A DNA stretch of 64,000 bases from the NCBI RefSeq assembly GCF_021129195.1, contig NZ_JAJOHW010000082.1:1-64000 (forward strand), read 5' to 3'. The translations under genes were made by a program, and so were the position numbers. This document shows, one piece after another, positions 17,947 through 25,640 of the stretch (the stretch's first letter is position 1; every line of letters begins with the position of its first letter). This DNA comes from Chromobacterium aquaticum. GTDB taxonomy: Bacteria > Pseudomonadota > Gammaproteobacteria > Burkholderiales > Chromobacteriaceae. Under the pieces are notes generated by a model, which saw only the letters and a list, made by a program, of their open reading frames with translations, did not search any database and was not told the origin of the DNA.

Positions 17947-19827
17947 ATGGCTTGGTCTGTGGCTGATAGCCGGGCGTTGTATGGCATCCGGCATTGGGGA
18001 GCGGGGTACTTCGACATGGGCGCCAACGGCAATATCGTCGTGCGTCCGAATGTGCGCCAAGACAAGGAAATCGATCTGCACCGCCTGGTGGGCGATCTGG
18101 CCGGCAAAGGCCTGGATCTGCCGCTCTTGGTGCGTTTTCCCGATATCCTGCAAGATCGCGTCACCCGTCTGTGCGCGGCCTTCGACAAGGCCATCGCCGA
18201 ACAAGGCTATGGCAACCGCTATACCGCCATTTATCCGATCAAGGTCAACCAGCAAGAAGCGGTGGTGAAGAGCATCATCGCCACGCCGGACGTGTCCATC
18301 GGCCTGGAAGCCGGCTCCAAGCCGGAACTGATGGCGGTGCTGGCGCTGGCACCCAAGGGCTGCACCATCGTCTGCAACGGCTACAAGGACCGCGACTACA
18401 TCCGTCTGGCCCTGATGGGCGAGCGTTTGGGCCACCAGGTGTTCATCGTCATCGAGAAAGAATCCGAAGTGGACCTGGTGATCGATGAATCCCGCAAGCT
18501 GGGCATCCGTCCCAATATCGGCATGCGCGTGCGCCTGTCCTCGCTGGCGTCCAGCAAATGGGCGGACACCGGCGGCGAGAAGGGCAAGTTCGGCCTGTCC
18601 GCCGGCCAGCTGATTTCCGCCGCCGACAAGCTCACCGCCGCCGGCCTGGCCGACTGCGTGCGCCTGATGCACTTCCACATGGGTTCGCAAATCGCCCATA
18701 TCGGCGATTACCGCAGCGGTTTCGGCGAGGCCATCCGCTACTTCGCCGAACTGCGCGCGCTGGGCCTGCCCATCGACCATGTCGACGTGGGCGGCGGCCT
18801 GGGCGTGGACTACGACGGCACCCATTCGCGCAACGACAGCTCGATCAACTACGATATGGACGAGTACGCGCACGTGATCGTGTCCATGCTGTCCGAGTTC
18901 TGCGGCGAGAACGGCATTCCGCATCCGCGCATCCTGTCCGAATCTGGCCGCGCGATGACCGCCCACCACGCGGTGCTGATCATGAACGTGACCGATGTCG
19001 AGCGCCTGCCGGACGAAGTGCCGCAGGTGGACGATATCGCCGCGCTGTCGCAGCCGGTGCGCAAGCTGTTCGAGCTGGTGCAGCTCAACGACGACGATCT
19101 GGTCACCGAAATCTACTACCGCGCCAGCCACTATGCGTCGGAAGTGACCGATTTGTACGCCGCCGGCCGCCTGTCGCTGAAGGAAAAGGCGTTGGCCGAG
19201 GACGTGCACGCCGCGCTGTGCCGCCGCCTGCATCGCCAGCTGCAAGCCAGCCAGCGTTCGCAGCGCCAGGTGTACGACGAGCTGACTGATCGTCTGGCCG
19301 ACAAATACTTCTGCAACTTCTCGGTGTTCCAGAGCCTGCCGGACACCTGGGCCATCGACCAGATCCTGCCGATCACCCCACTGCATCGTCTGAACGAGCA
19401 GCCCACCCGCCGCGCGGTGCTGCAGGATCTGACCTGCGATTCCGACGGCAAGCTCAAGCAGTACGTGGATCAGCAGAGCATTGAATCCAGCCTGTCGGTA
19501 CACGAAGTGAAGCAGGGCGAGGAGTACCTGATCGCGGTGTTCCTGGTGGGCGCTTACCAGGAAATCCTGGGCGACATGCACAATCTGTTCGGCGACACCG
19601 ACTCGGTCAACGTCTATGTGCGCAATGGCGGCGAGCTGGAATTCTCCGGCGTGGAAGAGCATGACACCATCGAAGACATGCTGCGCTATGTGCACCTGTC
19701 GCCGGAGGACATCCTCAACCGCTACGAAGCCAAGTCGCGCGCCGCCGATCTCAGCAGCGAAGAGCGCAGCCTGTTCTTCGCCGAGTTCTGCCGCGGCCTG
19801 AAGCAGTCGTCCTATCTGTCGGTCTGA
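17947..19827 (+). CDS. speA: Biosynthetic arginine decarboxylase
   Basis: 626 residues, the normal SpeA length. It has the PLP-binding lysine in YPIKVNQQ (about residue 100), a fold III (alanine-racemase-like) barrel with HFHMGSQI and a glycine-rich phosphate loop [10 protein letters not shown], and the C-terminal SpeA extension. It converts arginine to agmatine, the first step to putrescine. GAGGGGA precedes the start by 6 bases. A strong promoter and a long structured leader precede it, and a clean terminator follows, so it is a single-gene unit. Confidence 0.97.
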   Translation: MAWSVADSRALYGIRHWGAGYFDMGANGNIVVRPNVRQDKEIDLHRLVGDLAGKGLDLPLLVRFPDILQDRVTRLCAAFDKAIAEQGYGNRYTAIYPIKVNQQEAVVKSIIATPDVSIGLEAGSKPELMAVLALAPKGCTIVCNGYKDRDYIRLALMGERLGHQVFIVIEKESEVDLVIDESRKLGIRPNIGMRVRLSSLASSKWADTGGEKGKFGLSAGQLISAADKLTAAGLADCVRLMHFHMGSQIAHIGDYRSGFGEAIRYFAELRALGLPIDHVDVGGGLGVDYDGTHSRNDSSINYDMDEYAHVIVSMLSEFCGENGIPHPRILSESGRAMTAHHAVLIMNVTDVERLPDEVPQVDDIAALSQPVRKLFELVQLNDDDLVTEIYYRASHYASEVTDLYAAGRLSLKEKALAEDVHAALCRRLHRQLQASQRSQRQVYDELTDRLADKYFCNFSVFQSLPDTWAIDQILPITPLHRLNEQPTRRAVLQDLTCDSDGKLKQYVDQQSIESSLSVHEVKQGEEYLIAVFLVGAYQEILGDMHNLFGDTDSVNVYVRNGGELEFSGVEEHDTIEDMLRYVHLSPEDILNRYEAKSRAADLSSEERSLFFAEFCRGLKQSSYLSV

Positions 19828-19848
19828 TTCACGCCTTCAGAAAGAGTA

Positions 19849-19875
19849 AAACAGCCGGGCTTAGCCCGGCTGTTT
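19849..19875 (+). terminator. Terminator of speA
   Basis: AAACAGCCGGGC and GCCCGGCTGTTT form a perfect 12-bp stem with a TTA loop, 21 bases after the stop. Confidence 0.9.
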
Positions 19876-20095
19876 GCGTTGGTGCCGCTTAGTTTTTTGT
19901 GGAAACAGACCATACCTCGCGGGATGAATTTAAGCGTTTTCACTTAATCCATGCCTAAGTTGGTGTTTCTGATCGGGTTTTTAGCTGAATTTCACGCCGG
20001 GCGCGGCCGGTTTCGGGCCGGCGCTTGCAATACGGGCAAACCTTGCTAGTTTGAGAAAGCCAATAATTGATTGGCATAAACATGGGGGTTGCCAT

Positions 20096-20554
20096 ATGTC
20101 TTTCTCTAGCGTTCCTTACTTCCTGACCTATAGCCAAAACACCGCACTGGGCATTACCGCCAAAGATTCGATGAGCGGTTCCCAGCTGTACCTGCAGCCC
20201 ATCCAGGGCAACTTCCTGTCGCTGTTCAACATCGACTTCGCCAACGGCGTGTTCGCGCTGGCCACCAGCGGCAACCAACTGGTGATCGACATTTCCGACC
20301 TGTCCAGCGGCAAGCCCTTGGTGCTGCGTCCGTACAACCCGTCCTCGCTCAGCCAGCAATGGGATCTGTTCTCCCGTCCGGGCTTTATCTCCAGCCGTCA
20401 AAACAACAATCTGGTGATAGACAACCAGAGCCGCGGCGGCGTGGGCAGCCTGATCTGGCTGTACGAGTTCAACGCTTCGCCGGCTCAGCAATGGGCGCTC
20501 AAGCCGCTGACCTCGGCGCAACGCTCGGAACTGGTGCTGGAAACCGCTGAATAA
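20096..20554 (+). CDS. Ricin-type beta-trefoil domain protein 1
   Basis: 152 residues, no signal peptide. The sequence has the threefold pattern of a ricin-like beta-trefoil: hydrophobic repeats with SLFNIDFANGVFALATSGNQ, then QQW motifs (LSQQWDLF and PAQQWALK). Such domains usually bind sugars or act as carbohydrate-binding parts of toxins; here it stands alone as a single domain. The start at 20096 is chosen for GGGGGTT upstream and for alignment with the paralogue downstream, which begins the same way (M-x-F-S-S). Confidence 0.8.
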   Translation: MSFSSVPYFLTYSQNTALGITAKDSMSGSQLYLQPIQGNFLSLFNIDFANGVFALATSGNQLVIDISDLSSGKPLVLRPYNPSSLSQQWDLFSRPGFISSRQNNNLVIDNQSRGGVGSLIWLYEFNASPAQQWALKPLTSAQRSELVLETAE

Positions 20555-20586
20555 GCGCGGGGCAAAGATCGCGGCGGCGGGCGCAA

Positions 20587-20710
20587 AGAGCGGTTCAAGG
20601 TCTTGCGAGCGAGGGCGAAACAAGGCGAAAACGAGCGAAAATGCGGAATGTACGAGTGGTGCATGAGCATTTTGAGCTCGAAGCTCAGCAGACTTTGAAC
20701 AGGTTCTAAG
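20587..20710 (-). repeat. Intergenic repeat, copy 7
   Basis: Left end GGTTCAAGGTCTTGCGAGC, core GGCGAAAACGAGCGAAAATG and GCATGAGCATTTTGAGCTCG, right end AGCAGACTTTGAACAGG. It separates the two beta-trefoil paralogues. Confidence 0.85.
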
Positions 20711-20738
20711 GCCCGCCGCCGCTTTTAAGGAGCAAGAG

Positions 20739-21173
20739 ATGGCTTTCAGCAGCACTTCGTATTTCATCACCTCGGCCTATTTCCCGGATTACGCCATTGT
20801 GGCCGAGGATTCGAGCAAGGGCTCCCGGCTCAGCCTGCAGCCGTTCCAGAACAATTTCGCCGCCTTGTTCAATATCGATTTCGACCAAGGCTTGTTCGCC
20901 TTGGCCACCAGCGGCAATCAATTGGTGATTGCCGCCAATGAAGTGGCCGACGGCTCGCCCTTGCAACTGGATCTGCTGCCGGAGCCCGCGCTGCCTAGTC
21001 AGCGCTGGGATGTGTTCTCCCAGCCCGGCAACATCGTCAGCCAGGCCGATCGCACCCTGGCCTTCGGCTTCGGCATGGAAAAAATCTTCCCGCCGGCCTT
21101 GCGGCTGCGCAAACTGCATCCCGGCCGGCCGCCAATGTGGATTCTGCGGCCGCTGACCGCGCCTGGCGCCTGA
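20739..21173 (+). CDS. Ricin-type beta-trefoil domain protein 2
   Basis: 144 residues, paralogous to the gene 185 bases upstream (shared LFNIDF, GLFALATSGNQLVI and QRWDVFSQPG). There is no signal peptide. The last repeat is more diverged, and the final QxW reads MWILRPL. AAGGAG lies 6 bases before the start. Tandem duplication and divergence of a small lectin-like protein is inferred; the two could form a heteromer or bind different ligands. Confidence 0.8.
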   Translation: MAFSSTSYFITSAYFPDYAIVAEDSSKGSRLSLQPFQNNFAALFNIDFDQGLFALATSGNQLVIAANEVADGSPLQLDLLPEPALPSQRWDVFSQPGNIVSQADRTLAFGFGMEKIFPPALRLRKLHPGRPPMWILRPLTAPGA

Positions 21174-21218
21174 GTTCTCGGCGCCCGCCGTGCCTGGCTT
21201 CATGGCGCGGCGGCCTGG

Positions 21219-22079
21219 TCAGGAGCGCAGCAGCTGCTCGCGCACCCAGTCGGCGGCCAGGCCCAGCGGCCGCCGCCGCGACCACACCAGATCGATATGG
21301 CGCGCCTTGGGCCAGCCGGGCGCGCGCAGCTCATGCAGCCGGCCGGCGCCGAAGGAGTCCGCCAGCCAACGCGGCAGCTCGGCCCAGCCGGCGCCGAGGA
21401 TCGCCATTTCCAGCAGCATCAGATAGCTGGGCGCGAACCAGCAGCGCCGGCTCAGCGTGTCCGGCTTGCTCTCGGTGTAAGTGTTCAGCCGCAGCTCGCG
21501 GTGGCGGCTCAGCGCCTGGCGGTCCGCCAGCTCCAGCGCCGCCAGCGGATGGCCGCGCGCCACGTAGAGCGCCACCTCGCTGACCTCGCCCAGCGTGGCG
21601 TGGCCGATATCGGCCGGGTATTGCTCCTGCGCCGCCATGCAGCCCAAGTGGGCGCGTCCGGTCTGGATCAAGTCCAGCACATCGTCCTGCTCTCCCACCA
21701 GGCATTCCAGCTCCAGCGCCTCGAACTGCTGTTCCAATTGCCGCGTCACCTCCTGAAAGCGCGAGGACTGATAGGTGTCGGACAAGACCAGGGTCAGCCG
21801 CGGCTCCAGCCCGGCGGTCAGCAATTGCGCCTGCTGGTTCAATTCATCGCCTATCGCCAGCATCTGCCGCGCATAGCCCAGCAGGTGGCGGCCGGCTTGG
21901 GTCAGCGCCGGCTGGCGGCTGCCGCGGTCGAACAACTGCACCGCCAGGTCGATTTCCAGATTGGCGATGGCCTCGCTGATGGTGGACTGGCTCTTGCCCA
22001 GCCGCCGCGCGGCGGCGGAGAAGGAACCCAGCTCGGCGGCGTTGGCAAACGCCGCCAGCGCGTCTAGCGACATGCTCAT
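21219..22079 (-). CDS. LysR family regulator of the efflux genes
   Basis: 286 residues: an N-terminal winged helix (LGSFSAAARRLGKSQSTISEAIANLE, shown by residues about 17-42) and a periplasmic-binding-like effector domain. It is divergent from two PACE transporters and an SMR transporter. Its start codon touches the first of two palindromic sites that recur before the second PACE gene, so it probably regulates itself and both promoters. The inducer is likely a cationic antimicrobial or polyamine; that is inference. Confidence 0.92.
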   Translation of the reverse strand: MSMSLDALAAFANAAELGSFSAAARRLGKSQSTISEAIANLEIDLAVQLFDRGSRQPALTQAGRHLLGYARQMLAIGDELNQQAQLLTAGLEPRLTLVLSDTYQSSRFQEVTRQLEQQFEALELECLVGEQDDVLDLIQTGRAHLGCMAAQEQYPADIGHATLGEVSEVALYVARGHPLAALELADRQALSRHRELRLNTYTESKPDTLSRRCWFAPSYLMLLEMAILGAGWAELPRWLADSFGAGRLHELRAPGWPKARHIDLVWSRRRPLGLAADWVREQLLRS

Positions 22080-22127
22080 ATCGGTTTCTCCGATTTAACC
22101 CATCTTTATCCTATCCGAAAAACCAAT
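22080..22127. promoter_or_regulatory. Two-site operator between the LysR gene and the first PACE gene
   Basis: Site 1 ATCGGTTTCTCCGAT (22080-22094) and site 2 ATCCGAAAAACCAAT (22113-22127) are versions of the same palindrome, starting 33 bases apart. The same pair at the same spacing recurs at 22669-22716. Confidence 0.75.
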
Positions 22128-22215
22128 AAAAATCGCGTCATTGTCTTGCTAATCAAGCCGCGGCGCAGCAGATCGCAAACTGCTTCCGAGCGCCGTGGCG
22201 GATCAAGGAGAATCG

Positions 22216-22665
22216 ATGCAAGTAAAGAAATCCTGGCTGGAACGCGCCTTCTACGCCGTGACTTACGAACTGTGCGCCATCAGCCTGCTGATGTTGTTGG
22301 CCACGCTGCTGCTAAAGCAGGACACCGCGCAGATCGGCGTGCTGGCGCTGATGATGACCAGCGTGGCGATGTCGTGGAACATCGTGTTCAACAGCCTGTT
22401 CGAACGCTGGGAGCGCCGCCGCGGCTGGGCGCGCACGCCCGCGCTGCGCGTGGTGCACGCGCTGCTGTTCGAGGGCGGGCTGGTGATCCTGCTGGTGCCG
22501 CTGGCGGCGTGGTGGCTGCAGATCAGCTACTGGCAGGCTTTCTTGCTGGACATCGGCTTTTTCCTGTTCTTCCTGCCCTATACCTTTGTCTTCAACTGGC
22601 TGTACGACGGGCTGCGCGCCAGCCTGCTGCGGCGCCTGAGCCGCGCGCGCGCCGGTCTGGCTTGA
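22216..22665 (+). CDS. PACE family efflux transporter 1
   Basis: 149 residues with four membrane segments in two BTP (bacterial transmembrane pair) repeats: KSWLERAFYAVTYELCAI and VHALLFEGGLVILLVPLAAWW. The Glu in the first helix (YELCAI) matches the functional Glu of AceI. PACE proteins export chlorhexidine, acriflavine or short-chain diamines by proton antiport. AAGGAG lies 5 bases before the start. Confidence 0.9.
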   Translation: MQVKKSWLERAFYAVTYELCAISLLMLLATLLLKQDTAQIGVLALMMTSVAMSWNIVFNSLFERWERRRGWARTPALRVVHALLFEGGLVILLVPLAAWWLQISYWQAFLLDIGFFLFFLPYTFVFNWLYDGLRASLLRRLSRARAGLA

Positions 22666-22668
22666 TAT

Positions 22669-22716
22669 ATCGGTTTTGCCGATGGTTATTATTTTTCAAC
22701 CATCCGAAAAACCAAT
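22669..22716 (+). promoter_or_regulatory. Second copy of the two-site operator, before PACE gene 2
   Basis: ATCGGTTTTGCCGAT (22669-22683) and ATCCGAAAAACCAAT (22702-22716), again starting 33 bases apart. Flanking bases (an AT-rich middle, CCAATNAGAATNGCG after) also match the first copy, so the whole control region seems duplicated. Confidence 0.75.
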
Positions 22717-22759
22717 CAGAATAGCGGCTGTCCTTATACGGTCATGATTGGGAAATAAC

Positions 22760-23212
22760 ATGAACAAACAAAAATCCTGGCTGGAACGCGGCTTCCACGC
22801 CGTGATGTACGAACTGTGCGCGATGGCCCTGCTGGTGCCGCTGGCCTCCCTGGTGATGGAACAAAGCCTGCTGCACATGGGCGCGCTGGCCTTCATGATG
22901 TCGACCGCGGCCATGCTGTGGAACGTGGTGTTCAATATGCTGTTCGACCGCCTGGAAGCGGCGATGGGCTGGAGCCGCACCGTGGGCGTGCGCAGCTTGC
23001 ACGCGCTGATGTTCGAAGGCGGGCTGGTCTTCATGCTGGTGCCGCTGGCGGCCTGGTGGCTGAACGTCAGTTACTGGCAGGCCTTCCTGCTGGATTTGGG
23101 CTTCTTCGCCTTCTTCCTGCCTTACACTTATGTATTCAACTGGCTGTACGACACGCTGCGCGCCAAGCTGCGCGAGCGCGGCGGCAAGCCCTGCGCCGAA
23201 CTGGAGTCTTGA
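22760..23212 (+). CDS. PACE family efflux transporter 2
   Basis: 150 residues, paralogous to the preceding PACE gene across its whole length (KSWLERGFHAVMYELCAMALL, FEGGLVFMLVPLAAWWLNVSYWQ and so on, all in the same order). It has its own copy of the operator upstream. Its stop codon directly abuts the start of the SMR gene. The two PACE proteins may differ in substrate or act as a pair. Confidence 0.9.
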   Translation: MNKQKSWLERGFHAVMYELCAMALLVPLASLVMEQSLLHMGALAFMMSTAAMLWNVVFNMLFDRLEAAMGWSRTVGVRSLHALMFEGGLVFMLVPLAAWWLNVSYWQAFLLDLGFFAFFLPYTYVFNWLYDTLRAKLRERGGKPCAELES

Positions 23213-23545
23213 ATGAAAACCTGGTTGTTCCTGGCCGTCGCCATCGTCAGCGAGGTGATCGCCACCTCCTCGCTGAAGGCGTCCGACGGCTTTACCCGGC
23301 TCGGCCCGTCCTTGCTGACCGGCGCCGGCTATGTGCTGGCCTTCTACATGCTGTCGCTGACCCTGCGCCAGATCCCGGTGGGCGTGGCCTACGCGCTGTG
23401 GTCCGGCGTCGGCATCGTGCTGGTTTCCATCGTCGGCTGGGTGCTCTACGGCCAGAAGCTGGACGCGCCGGCGATGATAGGCATGGGCTTGATCATCGCC
23501 GGGGTGCTGGTGATGAATCTGATGTCCAAGTCGGTGGCGCACTAA
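23213..23545 (+). CDS. SMR family multidrug efflux protein (EmrE-like)
   Basis: 110 residues, four membrane helices. The essential Glu of helix 1 is present ([13 protein letters not shown], Glu14), as are the SMR signatures YALWSGVG and [19 protein letters not shown]. It exports quaternary cations against protons. It starts on the base after the PACE gene's stop, so the PACE-SMR pair is cotranscribed. Confidence 0.95.
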   Translation: MKTWLFLAVAIVSEVIATSSLKASDGFTRLGPSLLTGAGYVLAFYMLSLTLRQIPVGVAYALWSGVGIVLVSIVGWVLYGQKLDAPAMIGMGLIIAGVLVMNLMSKSVAH

Positions 23546-23591
23546 TGAGGCTCAGCCTCAAGCCTGCCGTGAGCGGGGAGGGCGCAAGGCA

Positions 23592-23621
23592 AAAACCGGC
23601 CGGATGATTCCGGCCGGTTTT
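23592..23621. terminator. Bidirectional terminator after the SMR gene
   Basis: AAAACCGGCCGG and CCGGCCGGTTTT, a perfect 12-bp stem with a 6-base loop, between convergent genes. Confidence 0.9.
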
Positions 23622-23641
23622 ATTTTGCGCGATAGCGCCGC

Positions 23642-25477
23642 TCAGTGGGTGTTGGGATTGTGATAAACCGGCTTGCCGGCCAGCCAGGTCTGATGCACGC
23701 GGATGTCGCGCAGCGATCCGGCCGGCACTGCCGGGTCCAGCGGGTCCTGTTCCAGGATGGCCAGGTCCGCCAGTTTGCCCGGCTCCAGTGAGCCGACGAT
23801 GTGGTCCATATGGCACTGCCAGGCCGCGTCCAGCGTCACCGCGCGCAGCGCGGAGATGCGGTCCAGGCATTCCGCCGGGTTCAGCGGCTGCTGCTCCGGG
23901 TCCGCCTCCATCACCCGCGTCACCGCTTGCTCCATCATCCGCAGCGTGCCCAGCGGCGACACGAAGTGATCGGAATGCAGGCTGATGCGCAGGCCGGCCT
24001 GGAGCGCGGATTGACAGCGGTCCAGCATCTGGGCGCGCTCGCGGCCCAGGATGGTGGTCTTGAATATCTGGCCCCAGTAGCCGACATGGCCGATCAGGAA
24101 GCTGGGCGACAGCTTCAGCCGCGCCATGGTGGCGATGCTGGCGTCGCTCAGCAGCGAGCAATGCTCGATGCGCGAACGCAGCGTCAGCTTGGGATTGAGG
24201 GTGCCGTCTTCGCTGGTCTTATCGAACAGCGCCAGCTCGAAGCTGGCCAGCACATAGTCCAGCGCCTGGTCGCCGTTGGCGTGCACCAGCACCGGCCAGC
24301 CGGCGTTCAGCGCGCGTTGCAACTGGGCGGCGAAGGTGATCGGCGGCTCGAAGTTGAACAGGCCGCGCGGCGAGACGCCGGGCACGCGGTGCTCAGCCGA
24401 GCAGCAATAATCCTCCGACTGGTAGCCGGTCAGGCCTTGGTTGGAACCGTCGGCGATCAGCTTGAGCGCGCGGACGCTGAAGCGGTCGTCGTCGTGCTTG
24501 TTATGGTTGAGCTGATAGGTTTGCAGCCACTGCTCCTGCAGCCAGTCCGGGTTGCCGTACAGCGCGGCGCCGATGCGCACCGGCGCCAGCGGGCTTTGCG
24601 CGAAGGCGCGCACCAAGGTGATTTCCAGCGGCCCCAGGCCGGCGCCCAGGCCGGCGTCGAACAGCGTGGTGATGCCGTTGGCGGCAGCGTCGTTCAAAAT
24701 CTCCTGCACCTTGCCCAACAAATGCGGCGCGGCCAGGCCGGGGATCACCGCCAGCACCTTGGCGACGTTGGACTCGGTGGTCACGCCATTTTCCTTGGGG
24801 TCCAGCCCGGCCAGTTTCACCGCCGCGGAGTTGGCATAGCCCAGATGGCCGGAGGCATTGATCAGGAAGATCGGCACCTCGGCGCTGATGCCATCGAGGA
24901 AGTGGCTGTCCGGCTCTTTCCAGGGGCTCATCAGCGACGGATCGACGCCGAAGCCGGTCAGCCAGCGCGGCGCGCCGCTGGCGGTGTGGCTGCCGTGGCT
25001 GGCCAGCTCGCCGCGCAGCTGTTCCGCAACCCAGTCCAGGTTGTAGCCCGGCCGCAGGACCTGGCCCTGGAAGGGGCTCAGGTTGATCCAGTTGCGGTAC
25101 AGCGCGCTGGGCAGGATGTGCATGTGCGGATCTATCATGCCGGGCAGCAGGGTCTTGCCGTGCAGATCGATGCGCTCGGCGCGCGGCTGGGCGCGCATAT
25201 CGGTTTCCACCTGCTGCAGGCTGCCCACGGAAACCACCTTGCCGTGGGCGATGCCCAGCGCCTCCACCCGGCTGGGCTGGCCGCCTTGCAAGGTGTAGAT
25301 GGTGCCGCCATGGAAGATGGCCGCGTCCTGGTGCAGCGCCAGCTTGGCGCGCTCCGCGGCGACGCGGACCAGATTGGCCAGGCTTTCGGTCCAGTTGTGG
25401 TGTTGCAGGGCGTCCAGTTGCATGGACAGGCTGGGCAAGGTGCAGCACGCGCAGCCGGGCTGATGGGGTTGGGACAT
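23642..25477 (-). CDS. Amidohydrolase family protein (YtcJ-like) 1
   Basis: 611 residues. It has an amidohydrolase composite domain and TIM barrel with the metal motif DPHMHIL (about residue 118), a later EHCSLLSD, and HSDHFVSPLG. Related enzymes are metal-dependent hydrolases of unknown physiological substrate, often listed as YtcJ-type amidohydrolases. The N-terminus carries an unusual GCACCTLP motif ahead of the domain, shared with the next gene. There is no signal peptide, so it is probably cytoplasmic. GGAGCG lies 3-8 bases before the start. Confidence 0.88.
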   Translation of the reverse strand: MSQPHQPGCACCTLPSLSMQLDALQHHNWTESLANLVRVAAERAKLALHQDAAIFHGGTIYTLQGGQPSRVEALGIAHGKVVSVGSLQQVETDMRAQPRAERIDLHGKTLLPGMIDPHMHILPSALYRNWINLSPFQGQVLRPGYNLDWVAEQLRGELASHGSHTASGAPRWLTGFGVDPSLMSPWKEPDSHFLDGISAEVPIFLINASGHLGYANSAAVKLAGLDPKENGVTTESNVAKVLAVIPGLAAPHLLGKVQEILNDAAANGITTLFDAGLGAGLGPLEITLVRAFAQSPLAPVRIGAALYGNPDWLQEQWLQTYQLNHNKHDDDRFSVRALKLIADGSNQGLTGYQSEDYCCSAEHRVPGVSPRGLFNFEPPITFAAQLQRALNAGWPVLVHANGDQALDYVLASFELALFDKTSEDGTLNPKLTLRSRIEHCSLLSDASIATMARLKLSPSFLIGHVGYWGQIFKTTILGRERAQMLDRCQSALQAGLRISLHSDHFVSPLGTLRMMEQAVTRVMEADPEQQPLNPAECLDRISALRAVTLDAAWQCHMDHIVGSLEPGKLADLAILEQDPLDPAVPAGSLRDIRVHQTWLAGKPVYHNPNTH

Positions 25478-25569
25478 GAGGCGCTCCTGTGCATGGCGTC
25501 ATGATTGACGGCGCGGCGACGCCGCGCACAGGATAATATTATGCCATTTGCAATATTGCGTGGCTGACA

Positions 25570-25640
25570 AAAGCTGAGCAAAGCGGCCGCGCCTGAGCGC
25601 TGCATCACCGCCGTGCGGCAGACCTTGAACCGGTTCTCAG
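25570..25640 (-). repeat. Intergenic repeat, copy 8 (degenerate right half)
   Basis: Only AAGCGG and the right end GCGGCAGACCTTGAACCGG remain recognisable. Its edge contains the stop codon of the second amidohydrolase gene. Confidence 0.55.

Noticed and set aside
17818-19695. Long minus-strand open frame opposite speA
   Set aside because: Antisense shadow: the frame exists because of the strong GC third-position bias of speA, and its translation is a low-complexity His/Gln/Val-rich sequence.
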